From the NCBI GenBank assembly GCA_018648685.1, contig JABGQT010000108.1, positions 1-55,620 of the forward strand: a stretch of DNA of 55,620 bases, written 5' to 3'. The notes under the pieces are model-generated. The model did not search any database, was not told the origin of the DNA, and saw nothing but the letters and a program-made list of their open reading frames with translations. Source of the stretch: Anaerolineae bacterium. Lineage in GTDB: Bacteria > Chloroflexota > Anaerolineae > Anaerolineales > Villigracilaceae. A program made the translations under genes and the position numbers. Shown here in pieces: positions 6,896-13,995 of this stretch (the first letter of the stretch is position 1; each line of letters starts with the position of its first letter).

Positions 6896-7894
6896 CTACG
6901 CCCCAACTTCTTTCAGGGCTTTCAACGCGGCTTCGTGCAGATGTCCATTTGTTGCCAGCACGCCGCGATTATTGACCAATTTGCGTCCCGACGAGAAATC
7001 GAGTGGTTTGCCATCGAGATCGCTAATCCCTCCGCCTGCCTCTTCCAAGACGATTGCGCCAGCGGCTTGATCCCAAATTTTTTCCTGATAATTTGGCATT
7101 TTTGGTGAAAGCAAGCGCAAGATGACCTCGCCCTCACCTGCAGCCAGCACAGAATATTTTGCTTGGCTGTCCATCCGGATAGGATCAGCTTCTGTACCTA
7201 AAGCGGATGCAATCTCGTCGATTTTGCTCACATCCGTATGCCCCGATTCAAATGAGCGCATCAGACGGGCTTCACTCGGGTTCGCACGTGGGGAGACTTG
7301 AATCCGTTTCCAATCATTATTCTCGGCATTATCCATTTCCGTTAACCACGTCCCTTCTCCCCGTACTGCGATCATCAACGTGCCTGCGCCGCCCGGCTCG
7401 GAGATATAGCCATCTGTCAGGTTGGGGCAGCCGAGCACGCCGATTTTGACATCGCCATTTTCGACGAGGGCGAGGGCGACGGCATATTGGTCGCCGCGAA
7501 TGAAGCCCTTTGTCCCGTCGATGGGATCAAGTGTCCAGAAGCGTTTAGCGGGGTCTGCTGCTCCTCGGTCAATCCACTCACAAACAGAATCAGCTGTACT
7601 TTTTGGGATGAAGCGGGCAGCGTATCCTGTGACTTGCTCAAGAAGATGTTCCGCACCATCTTCCTTGAGGGCATCTGATGCTTCTTCTCCGACCAAAACA
7701 GCATCGGGAAAATGTTCCATCAGCATGTGGGAAACAAGGGCTTGAGATGCGAAATCCGCAACCGTGACGGGGGATTTATCGCCTTTGGTGAGGGCGTTAT
7801 CGGCAGTTTCGGTTTGGACTGTTTTGACAAGCTTTGCGGCCTGACGAACAGCATCGAGAGCGAATTTGACTTCGGGGTTGTTGATGTCGAACAT
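6896..7894 (-). CDS. 3'(2'),5'-bisphosphate nucleotidase-like phosphatase (CysQ/HAL2 type)
   Basis: A 332-residue member of the inositol monophosphatase superfamily. The metal-binding signatures are visible: GEEASD near residue 68, DPIDGTKGFIRG in the middle, and WDQAAGAIVLEEAGG near the C-terminus. The DPIDGTKGF-xRG form is typical of enzymes of the HAL2/SAL1 kind that hydrolyse 3'-phosphoadenosine 5'-phosphate, a by-product of sulfate activation; inositol phosphatase activity is an alternative. The ATG at 7894 (MFDINN) has an AAGGAAA Shine-Dalgarno; the frame open further upstream to 7948 runs through a repeat hairpin and is rejected. It follows rimO on the same strand. A partial copy of its 3' end lies at 5982. 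Confidence 0.88.
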   Translation of the reverse strand: MFDINNPEVKFALDAVRQAAKLVKTVQTETADNALTKGDKSPVTVADFASQALVSHMLMEHFPDAVLVGEEASDALKEDGAEHLLEQVTGYAARFIPKSTADSVCEWIDRGAADPAKRFWTLDPIDGTKGFIRGDQYAVALALVENGDVKIGVLGCPNLTDGYISEPGGAGTLMIAVRGEGTWLTEMDNAENNDWKRIQVSPRANPSEARLMRSFESGHTDVSKIDEIASALGTEADPIRMDSQAKYSVLAAGEGEVILRLLSPKMPNYQEKIWDQAAGAIVLEEAGGGISDLDGKPLDFSSGRKLVNNRGVLATNGHLHEAALKALKEVGA

Positions 7895-7915
7895 ATTTAT
7901 TTCCTTTTTCAAAAA

Positions 7916-7944
7916 GTAGGGGCGGGTCTTAGACCCGCCCCTAC
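7916..7944. repeat. Perfect GC-rich palindrome between rimO and the CysQ-like gene
   Basis: GTAGGGGCGGGTCT and its exact reverse complement AGACCCGCCCCTAC surround a single T, giving a 14-bp perfect stem. It fills the gap between the rimO stop and the Shine-Dalgarno of the next gene. It resembles a REP-type intergenic palindrome; there is no T run, so it is probably not a normal terminator. Confidence 0.75.
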
Positions 7945-7949
7945 ACAAT

Positions 7950-9296
7950 TTACGTTAGTACGCCAGTGAGATCATATGCCATTGCACCTGTGATGCGGAC
8001 AGGGACAATCTCGCCAATTTCGGCATCACCTTCGATGAAGATCATGCCATCAATTTCGGGCGCATCACGATAAGAGCGACCAATGGAGATGCCCTGCTCT
8101 TCGTCGTAGCCTTCGATAAGGACATCGAGCGTTTTACCGACATAGGACTGGTTAATTTGAAGAGAGATGTTCTGCTGTAGCTCCATCAGGCGTTCCCAGC
8201 GTTTGTCTTTTACTTCGGTTGGGACAGGATCGCCAAGCGGCTCGCTGGTTGTGCCGGGTTCAAAAGAAAAGGTGAATGCACCGACACGATCGAAGCGAGT
8301 CTTTTCAAGGAAATCGAGTAAAGCCTGAAATTCTTCTTCGGTTTCGCCCGGGTACCCGACAATAAAAGTTGTTCGGATGGTCAGATTTTCAATACGCTCA
8401 CGCATTTTGGCGAGGGTTTTATATACCCAATCCATATTTGCGGGGCGTTTCATGCGTTTTAGCACGGCGGGGGAAGCGTGCTGAAGGGGAATATCGAGAT
8501 AGGGCAAAATTTGCGGACGTTCTGCCATCACGTCAATTAAGCGGTCAGTGACATAGCCAGGATAAGCGTACATGATACGGATCCAGTCTATGTCGGGGAC
8601 AGCGTCTGTGATTGCTTCGAGCAAAATGGCAAGCCCGTCTTTCATGCCGAGATCGTGTCCATAATCAGTGCTATCTTGGGCAATCAGAATAAGTTCAAGC
8701 ACACCATTCTCGTAGAGAATTTCAGCTTCTTCTACAATATCTTCGAGGGGGCGGCTGACAGCTGTGCCTTTGATGAGCGGGATCGAGCAAAAAGCGCAAG
8801 GACGGCGACAGCCATCGGCTATTTTTATATAAGCGCTGGAGCCAAAGACGTTGGCGCGTAAAACCTCGCCTTCATCTGTGCCAACAGTTTTGGCATTTTC
8901 TGGCAAATGATACAAAATCTCGGGGCGATAATTATTGCGCATTTTGCGGAGTTTCTTGACGACTGTCACAATATCCATCCAGCGACGTGTACCGAGCATC
9001 CCGTCAATGGCAGGAACTTTCTCTGCCACATATTCGCTAAACCGTTGTGAGAGACATCCGGCTGCGATAAGCAATTGCCCCTCGATTTTTTCTTCGGCAA
9101 GTTCGTTCAGTACTTCGATGGATTCATCGCGGGAAGGGCCGATAAATCCACAAGTATTGACGATGAGAACATCTGCCAGAGCAGGGTCTTCGGATGCGCT
9201 GTAGCCATCCTGTAATAAAAGCTGTGCCATCGAATCCGAGTCAACGGTGTTTTTGGCGCAGCCTAGTGAAACTAAGTGAAATGTATTTTCTTTCAT
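7950..9296 (-). CDS. rimO: Ribosomal protein uS12 methylthiotransferase RimO
   Basis: RimO adds a methylthio group to an aspartate of ribosomal protein S12 using two iron-sulfur clusters and S-adenosylmethionine. The 448-residue product shows the N-terminal UPF0004 domain starting VSLGCAKNTVDSD with cysteines for the auxiliary cluster (including NTCGF), the radical SAM motif CRRPCAFC near residue 163, and a C-terminal TRAM domain. The CAKNTVDSD form separates RimO from the tRNA enzyme MiaB. Length is normal. The start ATG at 9296 has no obvious Shine-Dalgarno. It lies downstream of the RodZ-like gene, separated by a dispersed repeat. Confidence 0.96.
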   Translation of the reverse strand: MKENTFHLVSLGCAKNTVDSDSMAQLLLQDGYSASEDPALADVLIVNTCGFIGPSRDESIEVLNELAEEKIEGQLLIAAGCLSQRFSEYVAEKVPAIDGMLGTRRWMDIVTVVKKLRKMRNNYRPEILYHLPENAKTVGTDEGEVLRANVFGSSAYIKIADGCRRPCAFCSIPLIKGTAVSRPLEDIVEEAEILYENGVLELILIAQDSTDYGHDLGMKDGLAILLEAITDAVPDIDWIRIMYAYPGYVTDRLIDVMAERPQILPYLDIPLQHASPAVLKRMKRPANMDWVYKTLAKMRERIENLTIRTTFIVGYPGETEEEFQALLDFLEKTRFDRVGAFTFSFEPGTTSEPLGDPVPTEVKDKRWERLMELQQNISLQINQSYVGKTLDVLIEGYDEEQGISIGRSYRDAPEIDGMIFIEGDAEIGEIVPVRITGAMAYDLTGVLT

Positions 9297-9333
9297 GTTT
9301 TAACCAGAGATAAAAATAACCTTATTTATATAC

Positions 9334-9369
9334 GTCTTTGCGAGGCAGTTTCATCGCCGAAGCAATCTC
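9334..9369 (+). repeat. 36-nt dispersed repeat, copy B
   Basis: GTCTTTGCGAGGCAG through CGCCGAAGCAATCTC. Matches copies A (1264-1297) and C (15375-15410, inverted). It lies in the 102-nt gap between the RodZ-like gene and rimO. Confidence 0.75.
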
Positions 9370-9398
9370 CCGAACAGAGACAATTGAGAGTAGGCTGC

Positions 9399-10859
9399 TT
9401 ATTGGACAGCCTCTGTATTTACCGCGGTGGACGTTTGTGTCGGCGAAGGCGTAATTGTTGGGGTAGGTGTTGCCGTCGCAAGGCTTGTCGGCGTTACCGT
9501 TGGGGTTAAGATACCGCGTGCACCGTAAAGACGTTGCACAACCTCGCCAAATCCACCCATCAGCCCCATATCCTGTTGATTATAAGCAATTCTTACGCCC
9601 GCGCCATTTGCTGTTAGTACTTCTACGCTTTCATTACCTTCATAAACAAAAGTAGCATTCGGTTGTGAGCGTCCTTCAAAAACAACTTCGCCATCTACGC
9701 TCACGCGCAGCCAGGCACGTTCCATCATAGTCACTAATATCTGTACGCCCAAATTTTCGCCTTCGGGCAGCGCATCTTCTATGGGCACTTCTGTAGCCCC
9801 ATCTGCTTCTGGAGCAGGAGTATTAACGACAATGGTTGGGGTGGGTGTTTCTGTAAAAAGTGCAGTTGGTGTTGTCATCAGAACTTCGGCAATGGAAGGT
9901 GGTGCTGTTGCTTGTATTTCTGCATCTACGCGAGAGTTTGCGATCCTTCCCAACCCCCAAACTGTAAAAGCGATCAGTAATGCAACCATGCCTATGCCAA
10001 AGATCAAGTCTGGGGCAACAAAAGAACCAAAGGAGAAGCGGCGGCGTTTTTTCTGTGTGCCTTCAAGGTGTTCGCGTGTTTCAATATGCCGTTCAAGGCG
10101 TTGGGCTTGCAAACCCTCCGCAAAATGGATCAGCAGTCTTTCGGTATCCAGATCTAAAAAGTCGGCATAATTGCTCAACATACCCCGTGTTTGAACGGGC
10201 GAAGGCAGGGCTTCAAAATCCCCCGATTCTAATGCGGTCAAATAATGCGGGCGTAAGTGGATATGCCCTTCGATTTCCGAATGGGTGAGCGAAAGCATCT
10301 CGCGCCGTTCACGCAAAGTTGTCCCGATGGATTTGAAAACAACTTGGGATTCTTCTTGCTTTTCGGATCTTGCCGTCTGGAGCGTTTCCTCTACATCGAC
10401 AGGTGTTTCGGGGCGCGCTCTTTTTTGGCTTGCCTCCGCTATGGGGATAGATTTTGTCTCTTGCACCGAATCAGGCTCAGAGCTTGCGAGCGTTTCGGCA
10501 AGGCGATGTTGAAATCGCTCCCAAAGTGTTTCGGATGCTGATTCTTCTGGGATAGGTATCGCGTTTGGTTCTTCAGTTAAAATTTTCTCATCTTCAACTT
10601 TTTGGAAGGCTTCAGCACTTTCTTGCTTTTCTGCGCTGCGCAACTCTTCGAGAAGTTTGTCAATATCGAGCTTTAGGTATTGGGCATAGCTGCGTAAAAA
10701 ACCACGCCCTTGTACGGGCGATGGCATGATAGAGAAATCATCGGCTTCGAGGGCTTTGAGATATTTGATGCGGATATGGGTGTTCTCAAGGACATCTTCG
10801 AGGCTGAGATTTCGATCTAAGCGGGCTGCTTTTAGTTGCTGACCAATAGTTGAGGGCAT
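9399..10859 (-). CDS. RodZ-like membrane protein with two N-terminal HTH domains
   Basis: A 486-residue type II membrane protein. Residues 5-72 form an HTH_25-type helix-turn-helix (LSLEDVLENTHIRIKYLKAL, then VQGRGFLRSYAQYLKLD). Residues 178-248 form a second, clearly related copy (LTHSEIEGHIHLRPHYLTAL, then VQTRGMLSNYADFLDLD). A basic stretch KKRRR precedes a membrane helix (about 284-304), then a Thr-Pro-rich linker, a DUF4115-like beta domain (about 370-445) and a Thr/Pro-rich tail. RodZ couples MreB to the elongasome; it normally has one HTH, so the duplication is unusual. Alternatively it is a RodZ paralogue that does not bind MreB. bL9 lies upstream behind a hairpin. Confidence 0.9.
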   Translation of the reverse strand: MPSTIGQQLKAARLDRNLSLEDVLENTHIRIKYLKALEADDFSIMPSPVQGRGFLRSYAQYLKLDIDKLLEELRSAEKQESAEAFQKVEDEKILTEEPNAIPIPEESASETLWERFQHRLAETLASSEPDSVQETKSIPIAEASQKRARPETPVDVEETLQTARSEKQEESQVVFKSIGTTLRERREMLSLTHSEIEGHIHLRPHYLTALESGDFEALPSPVQTRGMLSNYADFLDLDTERLLIHFAEGLQAQRLERHIETREHLEGTQKKRRRFSFGSFVAPDLIFGIGMVALLIAFTVWGLGRIANSRVDAEIQATAPPSIAEVLMTTPTALFTETPTPTIVVNTPAPEADGATEVPIEDALPEGENLGVQILVTMMERAWLRVSVDGEVVFEGRSQPNATFVYEGNESVEVLTANGAGVRIAYNQQDMGLMGGFGEVVQRLYGARGILTPTVTPTSLATATPTPTITPSPTQTSTAVNTEAVQ

Positions 10860-10870
10860 GGTTAAGGAAA

Positions 10871-10907
10871 ATCACCGATTCCCCGCATGATTAGGAGAAC
10901 CGGTGAT
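10871..10907 (-). terminator. Hairpin between rplI and the RodZ-like gene
   Basis: On the minus strand ATCACCGGTTCTCC pairs with GGGGAATCGGTGAT across a nine-base loop; 12 Watson-Crick pairs and two G-U pairs give a 14-bp stem, followed by TTTTCC. It ends 11 nt before the RodZ-like start codon, so it would act as an rplI terminator or as partial attenuation of the next gene. Confidence 0.65.
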
Positions 10908-10948
10908 ATTTTCTAATTCGGATTACAGTTTTTTATGAAGACAAAGAA

Positions 10949-11551
10949 TTAGTATTCTGAGTAGTCATCACCGTATTCTTCGTCTTCTTTCGCTTCTCTG
11001 GCAATTGCTTCCTTTTCAGCTTCCAGAGCCGCGGCTTCTGCTTTTTTGGCTGCCTCGGCAGCATTTTCTTCTGCTTCTAAGGCTTCTTTGCTTCCAGGAA
11101 CGGCTTCGCCTTCACGGTAAACGAGGACAGTGAATTCAGGAACAAGATCCATTGTCAGGCGGGCGGCAACGATGTGTTCACCTAAAGTGCGGATAGGTTG
11201 TACTTCGAGTTGTTGTTTTTTGATGTTATAGCCAGTTTCTTTGGCGACAGCATCGGCAACTTGTTGATTGGTGATAGAGCCGTAAAGTTTGTCTGTTTCA
11301 CCGGCTTTGGCGGGGAAAACGAGGCGCAAGGCTTCGACCTGTGCAGCTAAACCGCCCAATTCTTCGTTAAGTGCTGTGCGTTGTTCGGCAGCTTTGATAC
11401 GAATCCGGTCGGCTTGTTTGAGCGCGCCAGCAGTAGCAAGAACAGCCAAACCTTTTGGCATGAGAAAGTTACGGCCATAGCCATCGGCAACTTTTTTAAT
11501 ATCGCCAGCACGACCAAGGTTATATACGTCTTTGAGTAATAATACTTTCAT
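10949..11551 (-). CDS. rplI: Large-subunit ribosomal protein bL9 with acidic tail
   Basis: bL9 binds 23S rRNA at the base of the L1 stalk. The N-terminal domain is textbook: [20 protein letters not shown], then [16 protein letters not shown], then the long connecting helix and a C-terminal domain with [15 protein letters not shown]. After the usual end (about residue 150) comes an extra Ala/Glu/Lys-rich, probably helical tail of about 45 residues ending in [10 protein letters not shown]. This tail is absent from standard bL9. A strong promoter (TTGACG, 17 bp, TATACT) lies about 70 nt upstream. Confidence 0.97.
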   Translation of the reverse strand: MKVLLLKDVYNLGRAGDIKKVADGYGRNFLMPKGLAVLATAGALKQADRIRIKAAEQRTALNEELGGLAAQVEALRLVFPAKAGETDKLYGSITNQQVADAVAKETGYNIKKQQLEVQPIRTLGEHIVAARLTMDLVPEFTVLVYREGEAVPGSKEALEAEENAAEAAKKAEAAALEAEKEAIAREAKEDEEYGDDYSEY

Positions 11552-11617
11552 TTTTCTTTTCTCTAGCCCTTTTGGTTAATAGATTTTGGAGCGAAGGGTA
11601 CGACACTCCAGCGCGCT

Positions 11618-11646
11618 AGTATACCAGAGGGGTGAGAGAGCGTCAA
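11618..11646 (-). promoter_or_regulatory. rplI promoter
   Basis: Minus-strand TTGACG (11641-11646) and TATACT (11618-11623) with a 17-bp spacer. Transcription would begin near 11611, giving a leader of about 60 nt before rplI. Confidence 0.75.
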
Positions 11647-11687
11647 TTTATTTACAGGTGTTTTTTGAGTTTTTGCTCAAATAAAAC

Positions 11688-11716
11688 TTGCCAAGCTCAT
11701 AGAGGCAGAGTAAGAT
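11688..11716 (+). promoter_or_regulatory. Promoter of the FtsB-like gene
   Basis: TTGCCA (11688-11693) and TAAGAT (11711-11716) are 17 bp apart. The -10 ends six bases before ATG 11723, so transcription from it would yield an essentially leaderless mRNA beginning at MKFW. Confidence 0.55.
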
Positions 11717-11722
11717 ATGCTT

Positions 11723-12097
11723 ATGAAATTCTGGAAGAATTATCTCAGAGAAATTATTATTATCGTCGCTGTTGTTTTGTTGATCTTCGTGATGATGGAC
11801 TATAACGCCCGTCTTGAAAAGCTAAATCACCTTAACGAGAAAGCCGCCTATGTCCGTGCTGAGGCGACGGCAGCCTTTGAGACTCAAATTGCTCTGCAAA
11901 CGGAGATCGCAGAAGCGACTTCGGAGCCAGTGACCGAGGGCGAAGCCAGAGATAATGGCGAAATTCAGGCTGGTGACCAGCGCTTTGTCCCCATCCCTGC
12001 AGATGGCGCACCTTTGCTGGATAGTTCTCCCCCTCAGCCCCCGGCAGCGCGGCTGATGAAATGGGAAGTCTGGATGGCGCTCTTCTTCGGCGAATAA
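11723..12097 (+). CDS. FtsB/DivIC-like septum formation initiator
   Basis: A 124-residue single-pass protein: short cytoplasmic end, one membrane helix (IIIIVAVVLLIFVMMDY), then a coiled-coil (about residues 27-65) with Glu/Ala heptads, then GEIQAGDQRFVPIP, which matches the segment found after the coiled-coil in FtsB/DivIC proteins. These proteins join FtsL and FtsQ at the division septum. Sequence similarity in this family is low, so the call rests on architecture plus that segment. ATG 11717 (MLMKFW) is in frame as well; 11723 is chosen because the promoter -10 would otherwise abut the start codon. A terminator follows 28 nt after the stop. Confidence 0.75.
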   Translation: MKFWKNYLREIIIIVAVVLLIFVMMDYNARLEKLNHLNEKAAYVRAEATAAFETQIALQTEIAEATSEPVTEGEARDNGEIQAGDQRFVPIPADGAPLLDSSPPQPPAARLMKWEVWMALFFGE

Positions 12098-12124
12098 AAA
12101 TTCTTATACCGACCTTATAGAATC

Positions 12125-12156
12125 AAAAAAACCTGTCTTTTTAGACAGGTTTTTTC
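12125..12156. terminator. Intrinsic terminator
   Basis: Stem ACCTGTCT / AGACAGGT extended by flanking A and T runs, loop TTTT. It can end the FtsB-like transcript on the plus strand and the tRNA-Met transcript on the minus strand. Confidence 0.88.
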
Positions 12157-12158
12157 TA

Positions 12159-12234
12159 TGGTGGCGAGAGAGGGACTTGAACCCTCGACCTAAGGCTTAT
12201 GAGTCCTCCGCTCTGCCAACTGAGCTACCTCGCC
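12159..12234 (-). tRNA. tRNA-Met (CAU anticodon)
   Basis: On the minus strand a full 76-nt cloverleaf can be drawn: acceptor GGCGAGG / TCTCGCC (last pair G-U), D arm GCTC...GAGC, anticodon loop CTCATAA with anticodon CAU, T arm GAGGG TTCAAGT CCCTC, discriminator A and an encoded CCA. The anticodon stem has one A-G mismatch next to the loop. Elongator Met is the likeliest identity. A tRNA-Ile with lysidine-modified CAU cannot be excluded by inspection; an initiator is unlikely because position 1 pairs with 72. Confidence 0.92.
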
Positions 12235-12245
12235 ATAGCCAAAAG

Positions 12246-12274
12246 ATATTACTATGCTCTCTTTTTTTTGTCAA
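12246..12274 (-). promoter_or_regulatory. tRNA-Met promoter
   Basis: Minus-strand TTGACA (12269-12274), 17-bp spacer, TAATAT (12246-12251). The start would fall about five bases before the mature tRNA 5' end. Confidence 0.8.
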
Positions 12275-12325
12275 TATTTTTGGTGAGTTGTGAAGGCGGA
12301 GATGCAATGTTGAGAGCATGAAAGG

Positions 12326-13753
12326 TTACTCTTCAATATTTCCGCTCATCGTAACATTTTCTTTGCTGCTATTATCAATCTTAAATGGCCCTCTTTTATT
12401 TCCACGTAAATCATTGTTTTCAAATATGCCACCACCATTGTTATAAATCCAAATAGCATTATATTTATGTTTTGTGATTGTGTTACGGCGTAAGGTCAGA
12501 GTTCCGCCTGTTCTAATAACTACGCCAGAATTGCTGATATTCCCCCAAATCTCGTTATCTTCCAGTGTTCCTTTGCCATTATCATATACAAGAACACCAA
12601 CTTGCTTCCCATCATGGATACGATTGCGACGTAGGATTGGATTACCACCTTCACCTATCGTTACATTTGCAAACGCATTGCCCCAGATATCATTATCTTC
12701 CAATGTCCCTTTGCCGTTCTCATATATAAAAACACCACCTTGCTTCCCATCGTGGATACGATTGCGACGCAAGCGTGGGTCGGCATCGTCATAAATAGCA
12801 ACGCAAGCCAGAGATTGGCTAGTAATATCGCAATCTTCTAGCTCTAGTCGGCCTTGTGATATATCGACTGCAAAGAATTCTCCACCACCTGCTTGCCGTA
12901 AGGTCAAATTAGACACGCGTCCGAATTCTGTTTTGAATAAAAGCACATCACTGTCTGTAGTTTCCACAACAATTTCATCACGTTCACCATCTCCAATTAG
13001 TTCTAGCGCTTTGTCTAAAACAAGGGCTTCTTTGTATAGTCCTGGACGAATCAATATGCGTGTGCCAGGTTCTGCAGATTGGATGGATTCTGAAATTGTG
13101 GTGAAATCACCACGTCGTGGCATAGGGTCTACAATAAGGGTAAGTGGTTCGACAGAGACAGCAGGCTTGCGTGATGAAGTTTCTATAATTTGTTCTGAAA
13201 CATGATTTTCTTTTTCTTGTTTAGGTTTGCTCGATTTCTTTGCTTTGGGCTTAGGCTTTGGCATCGCATCGCAAACCATCTTTGAAAGCTCAGATAAACG
13301 TTTTCGTACATCAGGATTTGTCCAAGGCTCAAAGCGTAAGTGACGCCAATCTGCATATTGTCGGCTGGAAATAGCCACTGCAACTTCGTCATCAGGGTCA
13401 TCCAAACCTTGTGTGTCCATATAGAGCAAAGGCAAAATTAGGTCATTTCGGCCAAGTTCCTTTTCCCGTTTGGCAAAGCGTTGAAATTCTTTGCGACAGT
13501 AGGCACTGCGAAGAAAACGGGGTGTGATTACAGCAATTAGAAAAGTGCTGCCATCTAAAGCGCCATTGATTCTTTCCTCCCAAGCATTTCCCCATTTTAT
13601 ATCTTCCCGATCTTGAAAGATTTCGAATTTTTTCCCTGTTTGGGCACTGATCTCTCCCTCGAACCATTCACGGATTTTTGTGAGTCTGCCTCCATCGTGT
13701 TCATCGTCCTGATGGACATAACTAAAAAATGCTGCAAATTTTTCTTTTGCCAT
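12326..13753 (-). CDS. TIR domain fused to a right-handed beta-helix
   Basis: A 475-residue protein. Residues 5 to about 140 form a TIR domain: FFSYVHQDDE at the start, FQDREDI after the second strand, and SAYCRKEFQRF, whose Glu89 aligns with the catalytic glutamate of NAD-cleaving TIRs. A Lys/Pro-rich linker (about 163-185) leads to a parallel beta-helix (about 203-475) built from NosD/pectate-lyase-like coils; two units containing RRNRIHDGKQ and GKGTLEDN recur 46 residues apart. Bacterial TIR proteins are often antiphage NADases, with the second domain sensing the trigger. No signal peptide is seen. The ATG at 13753 has an AAGGGA Shine-Dalgarno; the open frame to 13828 is encoded by a repeat. 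It stands alone, without a partner gene. Confidence 0.88.
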   Translation of the reverse strand: MAKEKFAAFFSYVHQDDEHDGGRLTKIREWFEGEISAQTGKKFEIFQDREDIKWGNAWEERINGALDGSTFLIAVITPRFLRSAYCRKEFQRFAKREKELGRNDLILPLLYMDTQGLDDPDDEVAVAISSRQYADWRHLRFEPWTNPDVRKRLSELSKMVCDAMPKPKPKAKKSSKPKQEKENHVSEQIIETSSRKPAVSVEPLTLIVDPMPRRGDFTTISESIQSAEPGTRILIRPGLYKEALVLDKALELIGDGERDEIVVETTDSDVLLFKTEFGRVSNLTLRQAGGGEFFAVDISQGRLELEDCDITSQSLACVAIYDDADPRLRRNRIHDGKQGGVFIYENGKGTLEDNDIWGNAFANVTIGEGGNPILRRNRIHDGKQVGVLVYDNGKGTLEDNEIWGNISNSGVVIRTGGTLTLRRNTITKHKYNAIWIYNNGGGIFENNDLRGNKRGPFKIDNSSKENVTMSGNIEE

Positions 13754-13780
13754 GATTGAATTCCCTTTATTTTTTGATGG

Positions 13781-13889
13781 TGGTTGAGTAATCCCGAATG
13801 CTTTTAAAGGGATGTATCGAAACCACAAAGGCAGACCTCTTCTCAGATTGTTGGTTTCGATACGGCGAAAAGCATCGCCTACTCAACCA
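13781..13889. repeat. Inverted pair of GGTTGAGTA...ATCGAAACC repeats
   Basis: The left unit runs from TGGTTGAGTA (13781) to GTATCGAAACCA (about 13825); the right unit is its imperfect reverse, from TTGGTTTCGATAC (13851) to TACTCAACCA (13889). About 25 bases separate them. The pair overlaps the region upstream of the TIR gene. GGTTGAGTA/TATCGAAACC elements are common dispersed intergenic repeats in bacteria. Confidence 0.65.
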
Positions 13890-13916
13890 ACGTAGCTCTC
13901 ATTATAAATGACATAA

Positions 13917-13955
13917 TTATTCGTTTCATTCGCCAAATTCTCGTTATTCGTGATA
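13917..13955. repeat. 39-nt ATTCG-rich intergenic repeat, copy 2
   Basis: TTATTCGTTTCATTCGCC through ATTCGTGATA. Same length and same ends as 87-125. It lies 40 nt upstream of folC, just before the -35 of the folC promoter. Confidence 0.6.
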
Positions 13956-13959
13956 ACGA

Positions 13960-13988
13960 TTTACTAATCCCGATAAACGATTTACAAT
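13960..13988 (+). promoter_or_regulatory. folC promoter
   Basis: TTTACT (13960-13965), 17-bp spacer, TACAAT (13983-13988). Only seven bases separate the -10 from the folC ATG and no Shine-Dalgarno is present, which fits a leaderless transcript. Confidence 0.55.
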
Positions 13989-13995
13989 CCTATTA

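Noticed and set aside
9392..9412. Hairpin AGGCTG/CAGCCT at the RodZ-like stop codon as a terminator
   Set aside because: The stem is only six bases, overlaps the stop codon and has no T run.
12159..12234. Initiator tRNA identity
   Set aside because: Position 1 pairs with 72 (G-C), unlike bacterial initiator tRNA, and the anticodon stem lacks the three G-C pairs next to the loop.
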